A stretch of DNA of 12,666 bases from Curvibacter sp. (GTDB lineage Bacteria > Pseudomonadota > Gammaproteobacteria > Burkholderiales > Burkholderiaceae_C), in the NCBI GenBank assembly GCA_003500955.1, contig DNQP01000008.1, forward strand, positions 1 to 12,666. The letters are read 5' to 3'. Both the position numbers and the translations under genes were made by a program. Shown here in pieces: positions 6,427 through 12,620 of this stretch. The stretch's first letter is position 1; the number at the start of each line of letters is the position of its first letter. Under the pieces are notes generated by a model. The model saw only the letters and a program-made list of their open reading frames with translations, searched no databases and had not been told where the DNA came from.

Positions 6427-6969
6427 ATGACACCCCTCAAGATCCTCGCCACGTTGCTGGCCCTGTTCGGCCTTACGACCAGCCATGCCCACGTCGTGCT
6501 CGAAGAACCCGCCGCGCTGGCTGGCGGCAGCTACCGTGCAGCCTTCCGCATCGGCCATGGCTGTGCCGGCAGCCCCACCACGGGCATCCGCGTCTTCATC
6601 CCGGCCGGTGTGCGCGGTGCCAAGCCCATGCCCAAGGCGGGCTGGGCGCTGAGCACGCAACGCGCGCCGCTGGCGCAGCCCTACGACAGCCACGGCAAGA
6701 CCGTGCGCGAGGACGTGGTCGAGATCAGCTGGACGGTGCAGGACCCGGCCCAGGCCCTGCCCGACGATTGGTACGACGAGTTCGTGCTGCGCGCCACGCT
6801 GCCCCAGCAGGCCGGCGCGCTCTGGTTTCGCGTGCTGCAGACCTGCACCAGCGGCCAGCTCGACTGGTCCGACATTCCTGCGCAGGGGACGTCCACGCGC
6901 GGCATGAAGACGCCGGCCGCGCTGCTCGAAGTGCTGCCCACAGGCGCTGCCGCTGCCCACGCGCACTGA
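6427..6969 (+). CDS. YcnI family (DUF1775) periplasmic copper-binding protein
   Basis: A 180-residue protein, 16 bases after the receptor gene, with AAGGA in the gap. Seen: signal peptide ending SHA (19-21), which leaves His22 as the first mature residue (HVVLEEPAA), the arrangement needed for a histidine-brace copper site; acidic residues follow at E26-E27; conserved GHGCAGSPTTGIRVFIP (43-59), WYDEFVLRA (115-123) with a candidate Trp near the site, and Cys46/Cys140. The tail ends AAAHAH, giving extra His ligands. Known: YcnI proteins bind Cu(II) through an N-terminal His brace and are often encoded with copper transporters and PCu(A)C. Here there is no C-terminal membrane anchor, so the mature form should be soluble in the periplasm. 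It lies between the receptor and a copper chaperone, which supports a copper-relay role. Confidence 0.93.
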   Translation: MTPLKILATLLALFGLTTSHAHVVLEEPAALAGGSYRAAFRIGHGCAGSPTTGIRVFIPAGVRGAKPMPKAGWALSTQRAPLAQPYDSHGKTVREDVVEISWTVQDPAQALPDDWYDEFVLRATLPQQAGALWFRVLQTCTSGQLDWSDIPAQGTSTRGMKTPAALLEVLPTGAAAAHAH

Positions 6970-7011
6970 AGTTTTATTTTTCCCTTAGAGTGATCACCAA
7001 GGAGTCCCACC

Positions 7012-7482
7012 ATGCCACTCATCAAGAACCTGACCGTCGCATTGGCTGCTGTCACCGTCTTCGCGGCCCAGGCCCAGACCGTCGAGGTCAAGGACGCCTG
7101 GGCCCGCACCACCGTGCCCGGCCAGAAGGCCAGCGGCGCCTTCATGAAGCTCACGGCCCGGGAAGGCCTGCGCCTGGTCGGCGCGTCCTCCCCCGTGGCC
7201 GGTGTGACCGAGGTGCACGAGATGAAGATGGAGGGCGACATCATGCGCATGCGCGCCGTCGCCGGCCTGGACCTGCCCGTAGGCCAGACCGTGGAGCTCA
7301 AGCCCGGCGGCTACCACGTCATGCTGCTCGACCTCAAGACGGCCCTGCGCAAGGACAGCAGCATTCCGCTGACCCTGGTCTTCAAGGACGCCAAGGGTGC
7401 GGAGAGCAGGCTGGAAGTGTCGGTGCCCGTGCTCAGCATGGCGCCGGGTGGCGCGCAGGGCGGCCACGGCATGAAGCATTGA
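7012..7482 (+). CDS. copper chaperone PCu(A)C
   Basis: A 156-residue periplasmic protein with a strong Shine-Dalgarno (AAGGAG) before the ATG. Seen: signal peptide (1 to about 22, ending FAAQAQ), a cupredoxin-like fold, and the full family copper motif H-x10-M-x21-H-x-M: H69, M80, H102, M104, within VHEMKMEGDIMRMRAV and GGYHVMLLDL. The tail carries extra His and Met (GGHGMKH). Known: PCu(A)C binds Cu(I) (and Cu(II) via the tail) and delivers copper to the Cu(A) or Cu(B) sites of cytochrome oxidases, often with Sco proteins. No Sco or oxidase gene is in the window. Last gene of the copper cluster, 42 bases after the ycnI-like gene; the intervening AT-rich leader might hold an extra promoter. 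The following inverted repeat may end the transcript. Confidence 0.96.
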   Translation: MPLIKNLTVALAAVTVFAAQAQTVEVKDAWARTTVPGQKASGAFMKLTAREGLRLVGASSPVAGVTEVHEMKMEGDIMRMRAVAGLDLPVGQTVELKPGGYHVMLLDLKTALRKDSSIPLTLVFKDAKGAESRLEVSVPVLSMAPGGAQGGHGMKH

Positions 7483-7492
7483 TTTCCAGGTG

Positions 7493-7582
7493 CCGTTCGG
7501 GCTGAGCTTGTCGAAGCCCTTGTGCATGCCTGCGTTTCGACCCTTCGACAAGCTCAGGGCAGGCCAGGCTCAACGCGAACGG
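7493..7582. repeat. dispersed-type inverted repeat (REP/MITE-like), possible terminator
   Basis: CTGAGCTTGTCGAAG (7502-7516) and CTTCGACAAGCTCAG (7543-7557) are perfect 15-base complements separated by 26 bases. Outer arms CCGTTCG (7493-7499) and CGAACGG (7576-7582) also pair. The right side has about 18 extra bases (7558-7575) between inner and outer arms, including GGCTCAACGCGAACGG, which looks like the outer half of a second, partial copy. The motif CTTCGACAAGCTCAG is a widely dispersed intergenic repeat in proteobacterial genomes. It lies between the convergent chaperone and FadR-type genes and could fold in RNA from either side, but no good T-tract follows. Confidence 0.8.
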
Positions 7583-7588
7583 ATGGGT

Positions 7589-8260
7589 TCAGTGGCCGAG
7601 CAGGTTGCGTTGCACATGCACCAGATGCCCGCGCGTGCATTCCAGCGCGCGCTCCAGGTCGCGTTCGCGTAGCGCAGCCACCAGCGCGCGGTGCTCGCGC
7701 TGGTAGGCGGCACGGCGTTCGGGCGTGACGCTGCGGCGCTTGAGCATGCCCCATTCGCCCTGGGTGCGGGCCTGGTTCATCAGCTTGAAGACCTGGGTGA
7801 TGAAGGTGTTGTGCGCGGCCTCGGCAATCACCTCATGCAGCATGCCGTCCCAGTGCTCGAAGTCCTCCAGGCTGCCCGCCTGCTCGGCGCGTTCGCAGCA
7901 CTGCGTCATGCGCGCGAAGTCCGCGGGCGTGGCATTGCGCACCACCATCTCCACGATGGCCGGCTCCATGGCGTGGCGCGCCTCCATCAGCTCGGCCGGG
8001 CTCACGCCCGTGGTGGCCGTCGCTGGCTCCAGCGCGGGCAACAGGCTGGCAATGCGCTCGCTCACATAGGTGCCGCTGCCCACGGTCTGCGTGATCAGCC
8101 CAGCGTCCTTGAGCTGCCCCAGCACGCGCCGCACGGCGGAACGGCCCAGGCCGTACTCGGCACAGAGCGCGCGCTCGGTGGGGATGCGATGGCCAGCGCG
8201 CCAGATGCCGGATTTGAGTTTGTCCAGCAGGGTTTCGCGCAGCAGGGCAGAGGGGTCCAT
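7589..8260 (-). CDS. FadR-subfamily GntR transcriptional regulator (FCD domain)
   Basis: A 223-residue regulator. Seen: an N-terminal GntR winged helix (about 5-68, including GHRIPTERALCAEYGLGRSAVRRVL and a GSGTYV wing) and an all-helical FCD ligand domain (about 88-215). Probable metal and ligand residues are D138 and H142 (WDGMLHEVI), H190 (EHRALV) and H212 (GHLVHV), the usual Asp-His-His-His set of FCD proteins. Known: this subfamily senses carboxylic acids and mostly represses divergent catabolic or uptake operons. Context: divergent, 171 bases from an FAH-fold enzyme plus Bug receptor operon, whose product or substrate is the likely effector (inference). The intergenic region holds repeated ACCAAG half-sites. 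The start at 8260 gives the normal short arm before the first helix. Confidence 0.94.
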   Translation of the reverse strand: MDPSALLRETLLDKLKSGIWRAGHRIPTERALCAEYGLGRSAVRRVLGQLKDAGLITQTVGSGTYVSERIASLLPALEPATATTGVSPAELMEARHAMEPAIVEMVVRNATPADFARMTQCCERAEQAGSLEDFEHWDGMLHEVIAEAAHNTFITQVFKLMNQARTQGEWGMLKRRSVTPERRAAYQREHRALVAALRERDLERALECTRGHLVHVQRNLLGH

Positions 8261-8288
8261 GGATCAGACAACAGATGCAATGGTCATG

Positions 8289-8294
8289 ATCATA
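8289..8294 (-). promoter_or_regulatory. possible -10 of the FadR-type regulator gene
   Basis: On the minus strand this reads TATGAT, 5 of 6 matches to the -10 consensus, 28 bases before the ATG at 8260. It overlaps the short palindrome ATGATCAT (8286-8293). No well-spaced -35 is visible: TTGGTC at 8320-8315 would need a 20-base spacer. Autoregulation through the ACCAA sites just upstream (8306-8320) is plausible. Confidence 0.35.
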
Positions 8295-8305
8295 ACAAAG
8301 CCCAG

Positions 8306-8398
8306 ACCAAGTCGGACCAATAAATCCGGGTGCTAGGTAGTTCCCACGTCTGTCGCCCGAGAGCTTGGTTTTATAATCCGCACCAAGATAAACCAAGC
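8306..8398. promoter_or_regulatory. candidate FadR-type operator array (ACCAAG half-sites)
   Basis: ACCAAG or ACCAAT occurs at 8306-8311, 8316-8321, 8382-8387 and 8392-8397; each pair is exactly 10 bases apart, one helical turn. The complement CTTGGT occurs at 8364-8369. GCTTGGTTT (8363-8371) and AAACCAAGC (8390-8398) form a perfect 9-base inverted repeat. The perfect -10 TATAAT at 8372-8377 lies inside that repeat, so a protein bound there would block the promoter of the hydrolase operon. Binding by the adjacent regulator is inferred from position and symmetry; the known FadR-family operators also contain GGT/ACC arms. Confidence 0.5.
8372..8377 (+). promoter_or_regulatory. -10 element for the FAH-fold enzyme and Bug receptor operon
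   Basis: A perfect TATAAT at 8372-8377, which would start transcription near 8384 and give a leader of about 48 bases with CAGGAG (8421-8426) before the ATG at 8432. The -35 region (about 8349-8354) is poor, so the promoter may be weak or need an activator. It is flanked on both sides by the CTTGGT/ACCAAG arms. Confidence 0.5.
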
Positions 8399-8431
8399 GC
8401 AACCATTAGCGGTTGCCGTTCAGGAGTTCGC

Positions 8432-9313
8432 ATGAAGATCGCACGTGTGCAAAAAGACGGCCAGGTCCACCTCGCCCTGGTCGACGAAGCGAAGCAGGAA
8501 GTCGCCCTGGTGGGCGGCGAGTTCGCGCTACATCCCAATCCCGTGCTTGCCGTCATCGAGCGCGGCATCACGCCCGCGCAGCTGCAGGCTGCCGTGACCG
8601 CGCGCGTGCCCGCGGCCCAGGTGAAGTTCCTCGCACCGTTCTCCGCCTTCCTGCGCAACCCCTTTGCCGTCGGCAAGAACTACCATGACCACGCCATGGA
8701 GTTCGACAAGAGCGGCTTCAACGCCACTTCGGGCAAGGACTCGGCCATCCCCGCCTGGCCGCAGATCTTCACCAAGGCCACGCTCACGCTCAACGGCCCC
8801 ACCGATCCTATCCGCTACAGCCCGGCCCACACCCAGTCGGTGGACTACGAGGGCGAGATCGGCGTGGTGATCGGCAAGACCGCGCGCAACGTCAAGAAGG
8901 CCGACGCCATGAACTACGTCTGGGGCTTCGTGGCCACCAACGACGTCACCGCGCGCGACCTGCAGAAGAACCACGCCCAGTGGTTCCTGGGCAAGTCGCT
9001 CGACGGCTTCTGCCCCATGGGCCCCTGGATCACCACCACCGACGAAGCCCCCACCGACATGACCATGCAGACCTGGGTCAACGGCGAGCAGCGCCAGAAC
9101 GCCCACATCTCGCAGCTCATCTTCGACATCCCCACGCTGATCGAGCAGATGAGCGCGGCCATGACCCTGCTGCCCGGCGACCTCATCCTCACCGGTACCT
9201 CGGTGGGCGTGGGCATCGGCTTCAACCCGCCGAAATTCCTCAAGCCTGGCGACCGGGTGCGCGTGGCCATCAGCGGCCTGGGCGAACTCAACAACCCGGT
9301 GGAAGCGATCTGA
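8432..9313 (+). CDS. fumarylacetoacetate hydrolase family protein (COG0179 type)
   Basis: A 293-residue enzyme starting at 8432, chosen because CAGGAG lies 5 bases upstream and the family N-terminus MKIARVQKDG fits; the frame is open back to 8330 but that part covers the promoter. Seen: a short N-terminal domain (1-70), then the FAH catalytic domain with VGKNYHDHAMEF (80-91), metal-ligand glutamates E140 and E142 in DYEGEIGVVIG, D171 in TNDVTARD, and the GDLILTGTSVGVG loop (249-261). Known: members include acylpyruvate hydrolases, oxaloacetate decarboxylases, 2-hydroxyhepta-2,4-diene-1,7-dioate isomerases and ureidoglycolate lyases, all acting on 2-oxo acids with Mg or Mn. The exact reaction cannot be read here. 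Context: co-transcribed with a Bug receptor 29 bases downstream and divergent from a FadR-type regulator, so it probably handles an imported organic acid. Confidence 0.93.
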   Translation: MKIARVQKDGQVHLALVDEAKQEVALVGGEFALHPNPVLAVIERGITPAQLQAAVTARVPAAQVKFLAPFSAFLRNPFAVGKNYHDHAMEFDKSGFNATSGKDSAIPAWPQIFTKATLTLNGPTDPIRYSPAHTQSVDYEGEIGVVIGKTARNVKKADAMNYVWGFVATNDVTARDLQKNHAQWFLGKSLDGFCPMGPWITTTDEAPTDMTMQTWVNGEQRQNAHISQLIFDIPTLIEQMSAAMTLLPGDLILTGTSVGVGIGFNPPKFLKPGDRVRVAISGLGELNNPVEAI

Positions 9314-9342
9314 CCACCCGTCGAACCCAAGGAGACCCCACC

Positions 9343-10326
9343 ATGACCCTGAGCCGTCTGTTCCTGCAACTGAGCGCCGCGGCCTTGAGCGCTGCCGCTG
9401 TGGTCCTGCCCGCCTTCGCGCAGGACGTCTACCCCAGCAAGCCCGTCACCATGCTTGTGCCCTTCCCGCCGGGCGGCGTGGCCGACACCGTGGGCCGTCC
9501 CGTGGCCGAGGCCATGGCGCGGGCCCTGGGCCAGCCCATGGTGGTGGAGAACAAGGGCGGCGCCGGCGGTGGCATCGGCATGGCGCAGGTGGCCAAGGCC
9601 CGCGCTGACGGCTACTCCGTCCTGATGTCGCTCTCGTCCGTCGTCGTGCTGCCCGAGGCCGACAAGGTGCTCAAGCGCAACCCGCTCTACACCCTGGACC
9701 AGCTCAAGCCCATCGCGCGCTTCACGGCCGATCCCACGGCCCTGGTCGTGCGCGCCGACAGCCCCTGGAAGACCTACCAGGACTTCATCAACCATGTGAA
9801 GAGCAAGCCGGGCAGCGTGACCTTCGGCTCCTCGGGCAACTACGGCACCATGCACGTGCCCATGGAACAGCTCAAGGCCGCCACCAACACCTTCATGCTG
9901 CACGTGCCCTACACCGGCGCGGGCCCGGCCGTCATGGCCCTGCTCGGCGGCCAGATCGACGCCCTGTCCACCGGCCCGTCCAGCGTGATGCAGCATGTGC
10001 GCGCCGGCAAGCTGCGAGTGCTGGCCCACTGGGGTGAGGGCCGCCTGGCCGCACTGCCGGACGTGCCCAGCCTCAAGGAGCTCGGCGTGCCCGTGACCTA
10101 CTCGCAGTGGTCCGGCCTCTTCGTGCCCGCGAGCACGCCCGACGCCGTGGTGGCCAAGCTGCGCGAGGCCGCCAAGGCCGCCAGCGAAGATGCGCGCGCG
10201 CGCCAGTCGCTGGCCGCTGCCGGTACCTCCTTCATGTACCAGGACATGCCCGAGTTCGAGCGCTTCGTGCAGACCGACGCCAAGGCCATGGCGGCCCTGG
10301 TGCAGCGCATCGGCCGCGTGGAATAA
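9343..10326 (+). CDS. Bug-family tripartite tricarboxylate transporter substrate-binding protein
   Basis: A 327-residue periplasmic receptor. Seen: a signal peptide (1-26, ending PAFA before QDVYPSKP), the family N-terminal motif VTMLVPFPPGGVADTVGRP (35-53), VVENKGGAGGGIG, a YSVLMSLSS-type segment, the VTFGSSGNYGTMHV region and VPYTGAGPAVMALLGGQID, all standard for Bug (TctC) proteins; length is typical. AAGGAG precedes the ATG. Known: Bug proteins bind carboxylates or aromatic acids and usually serve TctAB transporters. No tctA or tctB is nearby, which is normal in Burkholderiales, where most of the many Bug genes are orphans. Next to an FAH-fold enzyme and a FadR regulator it probably binds the substrate or precursor of that enzyme. 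Followed by a clear terminator. Confidence 0.95.
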   Translation: MTLSRLFLQLSAAALSAAAVVLPAFAQDVYPSKPVTMLVPFPPGGVADTVGRPVAEAMARALGQPMVVENKGGAGGGIGMAQVAKARADGYSVLMSLSSVVVLPEADKVLKRNPLYTLDQLKPIARFTADPTALVVRADSPWKTYQDFINHVKSKPGSVTFGSSGNYGTMHVPMEQLKAATNTFMLHVPYTGAGPAVMALLGGQIDALSTGPSSVMQHVRAGKLRVLAHWGEGRLAALPDVPSLKELGVPVTYSQWSGLFVPASTPDAVVAKLREAAKAASEDARARQSLAAAGTSFMYQDMPEFERFVQTDAKAMAALVQRIGRVE

Positions 10327-10351
10327 GCCGCCGCCGGCTCCATGCCCCGTG

Positions 10352-10380
10352 AACGGCCCGCGACGCGGGCCGTTTTCTTT
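10352..10380 (+). terminator. intrinsic terminator after the Bug receptor gene
   Basis: AACGGCCCGC (10352-10361) and GCGGGCCGTT (10365-10374) form a perfect 10-bp GC-rich stem with a GAC loop, followed by TTCTTT. It lies 25 bases after the receptor stop codon and separates that operon from phaM. Confidence 0.9.
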
Positions 10381-10445
10381 GCTGACGGGCCCGCCACACC
10401 GGGGTCGCTTGCGTTAAGCTGGCAACCGTATTCCAGGAGCGGCGC

Positions 10446-10931
10446 ATGAACCAGAAGGCAGACCACAGCGGCTTTGGTGCCTATGTCCCGGGCTTTGATT
10501 TCCTGCAGAAGCTCGCACAGGGCGGGCAGGCGTCCATGGCCGGGTGGGTCGCGCCCACCCTGGATCCCGAGGCGCTGGACAAGCGCATCAGCGAACTGAA
10601 AGCCGTGCAGTTCTGGCTGGAACAGAACGCCGTCGCCCTCAAGGCCACGCTGCAGGCCCTGGAAGTGCAGAAGATGACCCTGGCCACGCTGCAGAGCATG
10701 AACGCCATGCCCGGCAAGGCCGCCGCCGCGGGCAAGACCGCCCCCATGTCCGATCCCATGCAGTACTGGGGCGCGCTGACCCAGCAGTTCCAGACCATCG
10801 CCAGCCAGGCCATGCAGGACGTGGCCACGCGCGCCGCCGCGGCCCAGGCCGCCACCCAGAAGCCGGGCGCGGCAGCAGACGCCGCGCCGCCGGCGAAGAA
10901 GTCCGCGCCACGCCGGCCCAAGACACCCTGA
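10446..10931 (+). CDS. phaM: PhaM, polyhydroxybutyrate granule and nucleoid-binding regulator
   Basis: A 161-residue protein. Seen: the conserved PhaM core (about 14-84), with VPGFDFLQKL (14-23), LDPEALDKRISELKAVQFWL (39-58) and LQALEVQKMTLATLQ (69-83), predicted to be helical; then a variable Ala-rich region and a basic C-terminus (PAKKSAPRRPK, 149-159). Known: in Ralstonia eutropha PhaM binds and activates PHA synthase PhaC1, ties PHB granules to DNA through its Lys/Pro/Ala-rich tail and helps distribute granules at division. Here the tail has only five Lys/Arg in two clusters and is rather short, so DNA binding may be weaker (inference). AGGAG precedes the ATG. The synthase genes phaCAB are not in the window. 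The FIST gene starts 7 bases downstream, so both are probably one transcript. Confidence 0.9.
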   Translation: MNQKADHSGFGAYVPGFDFLQKLAQGGQASMAGWVAPTLDPEALDKRISELKAVQFWLEQNAVALKATLQALEVQKMTLATLQSMNAMPGKAAAAGKTAPMSDPMQYWGALTQQFQTIASQAMQDVATRAAAAQAATQKPGAAADAAPPAKKSAPRRPKTP

Positions 10932-10938
10932 GCCTCCG

Positions 10939-12207
10939 ATGACACGTTTCCCCCTGGCCCACGCCACCCATCCGCAATGGCGCATGGCGGCGGCCCTCGT
11001 GCTGGCGCAGCTGCGCGCCCAGCTGGCCTTGCCCGGCGCGGGCGCCTGCCCCACGCTGGCCCTGCTCTACATCACCGATCACTACGCCGCCGAGGCCGAG
11101 GCCATCCTCGCCCACCTCAGCACCGAACTGCCTGAGGTAACCGACTGGGCTGGCACCGTGGGCGTGGGCATTGCCGTCACCGGCGTGGAGTATTTCGACG
11201 AACCCGCGCTGGCCGTCATGCTTTGCGACATCCCGGCCGACCAGTACCGCGTCTACTCCGGCGTCGCACCCCTGGGCCTGGGCTTCGAGGCGCAGACCGC
11301 GCTGGTCCATGCCGACGGCCGCACGCCCGATCTGGCCGAACTCATCCACGAGATGGCCGGCCGCACCGACAGCGGCTACCTCTTCGGCGGCCTGGCCGCC
11401 AGCCGCGGCGAGACCGTGCAGTTTGCCCAGGGGGGCGACGGCTACATCCGCGGCCAGGGCCGCAGCAGCGGCGTCTTTCATGGCGGACTCAGCGGCGTGG
11501 CCTTCGGCGCGGGCGTGTCCATCGTCTCGCGCGTCACCCAGGGTGCCCTGCCCATCGCCGGCAGCCACCGCGTCACCGAGGCCGAGCGCAATGTGGTCTA
11601 CCAGCTCGACGGCGAGCCCGCGCTGCAGGTGCTGCTGCGCGAACTCAAGGTCTCGCTCGACGAGCCGGAATCGGCGCTCGCTGCCGTGCGCGCCACGCTG
11701 GCCGGTCTGGTGCAGCCCGAAGATGCCGCGCGTGATGCCGGCGCCGGCGGCATCCGCCGCACCGGCAACTTCGGCAGCGACGTGCGCGTGCGCCACATCA
11801 TCGGCCTGGACCCGCAGCGCGGCGGCGTGGCCCTGGCCGACATGGTGGAGGAGGGCATGCAGCTCGCCTTCTGCCAGCGCAACGCCCAGGCCGCGCGTGC
11901 CGACCTGATGCGCATCTGCGCCGAGATCCGCGAGGAACTCGAACCGGAGGAACTGCACCTGACCAGCGCCACCGCACCGGCGGCGCCGGAACCCGAGTCC
12001 GCACGCGCGCGCCAGATCGCCGGCGCCATCTACGTCAGCTGCTCAGGCCGCGGCGGCCCGCACTTCGGTGCACCCAGCGCCGAGCTGCAGATCGTGCGCC
12101 ACGCGCTCGGCGATGTGCCGCTGATCGGTTACTTTGCGGGTGGCGAGATCGCGCGGCACCATGTGTATGGCTACACGGGGGTGCTAACGGTGTTCTTGGC
12201 GGAGTAA
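10939..12207 (+). CDS. FIST domain sensory protein (FIST N + FIST C)
   Basis: A 422-residue cytoplasmic protein with no signal peptide or membrane segment. Seen: the N-terminal FIST domain (about 30-235, with LALLYITDHYAAEAEAIL, GTVGVGIAV and SGYLFGGLAASRG) and the C-terminal FIST_C domain (about 240-410), ending in YVSCSGRGGPHFG (Cys368) and GGEIARHHVYGYTGVLTVF, the most conserved part. Known: FIST domains are predicted small-ligand sensors, possibly for amino acids, and occur alone or fused to kinases, cyclases or chemoreceptors; this one is stand-alone, so an output partner must act in trans. Context: 7 bases after phaM, no Shine-Dalgarno of its own in that gap, so translation is likely coupled. 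No terminator is seen after it, and it converges with the right-edge gene only 11 bases away. Confidence 0.93.
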   Translation: MTRFPLAHATHPQWRMAAALVLAQLRAQLALPGAGACPTLALLYITDHYAAEAEAILAHLSTELPEVTDWAGTVGVGIAVTGVEYFDEPALAVMLCDIPADQYRVYSGVAPLGLGFEAQTALVHADGRTPDLAELIHEMAGRTDSGYLFGGLAASRGETVQFAQGGDGYIRGQGRSSGVFHGGLSGVAFGAGVSIVSRVTQGALPIAGSHRVTEAERNVVYQLDGEPALQVLLRELKVSLDEPESALAAVRATLAGLVQPEDAARDAGAGGIRRTGNFGSDVRVRHIIGLDPQRGGVALADMVEEGMQLAFCQRNAQAARADLMRICAEIREELEPEELHLTSATAPAAPEPESARARQIAGAIYVSCSGRGGPHFGAPSAELQIVRHALGDVPLIGYFAGGEIARHHVYGYTGVLTVFLAE

Positions 12208-12218
12208 ACGGTCAAGAT

Positions 12219-12620
12219 TTATGGTTCTGACCGAACAAACTTTCCAGAGTCGAGTATGAGATCGTCACCGTCCGGTTCGCCTCGGGAAAGTAAGGCCTGA
12301 GTTTTCCATAGAAGAGAATTTTTGCGTCGTTGCGCTTTTCCGATGACGACGGCGCCGTTTCGTCCGCTGGTGACGATCAATACAGCATCGGCTCCATCTG
12401 AGACACCAACAACAGCGCCATCCTCATTGAGTCGGCCGCACCCTAGGGTTGCCATGCCGTGCGTGCCAGATATCCAATGACTGTGATGGCGAAGTGAGAA
12501 TGTTGCGAAACCGCATTCCAAGCTGGGCGTGCTGCGGAAGTCATATTCCCACTTTCCTGCGAATCCAAGAAGACTGCTGCTTTCGGGTCTACGTTCGGCT
12601 GAGGGAATTTGATCCGCCAA
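12219..12620 (-). CDS. hypothetical protein, lower-GC, start uncertain
   Basis: An unrecognised reading frame of up to 133 residues. An in-frame TGA lies 36 bases upstream (12657-12659), so the frame cannot extend past it, and no ATG exists before the body. The listed start is TTG at 12620; CTG codons at 12626 and 12629 are alternatives, with AGGA about 5 bases before the latter. Seen: no signal peptide or membrane helix; alternating hydrophobic/polar strands (GKWEYDFRS, FATFSLRHHSHWISG, DAVLIVTSGRNGAVVIG, SLLWKTQALL) suggest a small beta-sheet protein. GC content and codon use are clearly lower than in all neighbours, suggesting acquired DNA. The sequence reads like a real protein, but the missing ATG could also mean a truncated gene. 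Function unknown. Confidence 0.6.
   Translation of the reverse strand: MADQIPSAERRPESSSLLGFAGKWEYDFRSTPSLECGFATFSLRHHSHWISGTHGMATLGCGRLNEDGAVVGVSDGADAVLIVTSGRNGAVVIGKAQRRKNSLLWKTQALLSRGEPDGDDLILDSGKFVRSEP

Noticed and set aside
7493..7582. Short inverted repeat considered as a CRISPR unit or insertion-sequence end
   Set aside because: There is only one dyad, with no spacer periodicity, no transposase and no target duplication; it fits a dispersed intergenic repeat.
10408..10431. Possible promoter for phaM (TTGCGT followed by an AT-containing stretch)
   Set aside because: No -10 with acceptable spacing and match could be assigned, so no site is claimed.
10639..11958. A 439-codon minus-strand open frame over phaM and the FIST gene
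   Set aside because: Both sense-strand genes have clear conserved motifs; the antisense frame is His/Ala/Gly-rich without domains.
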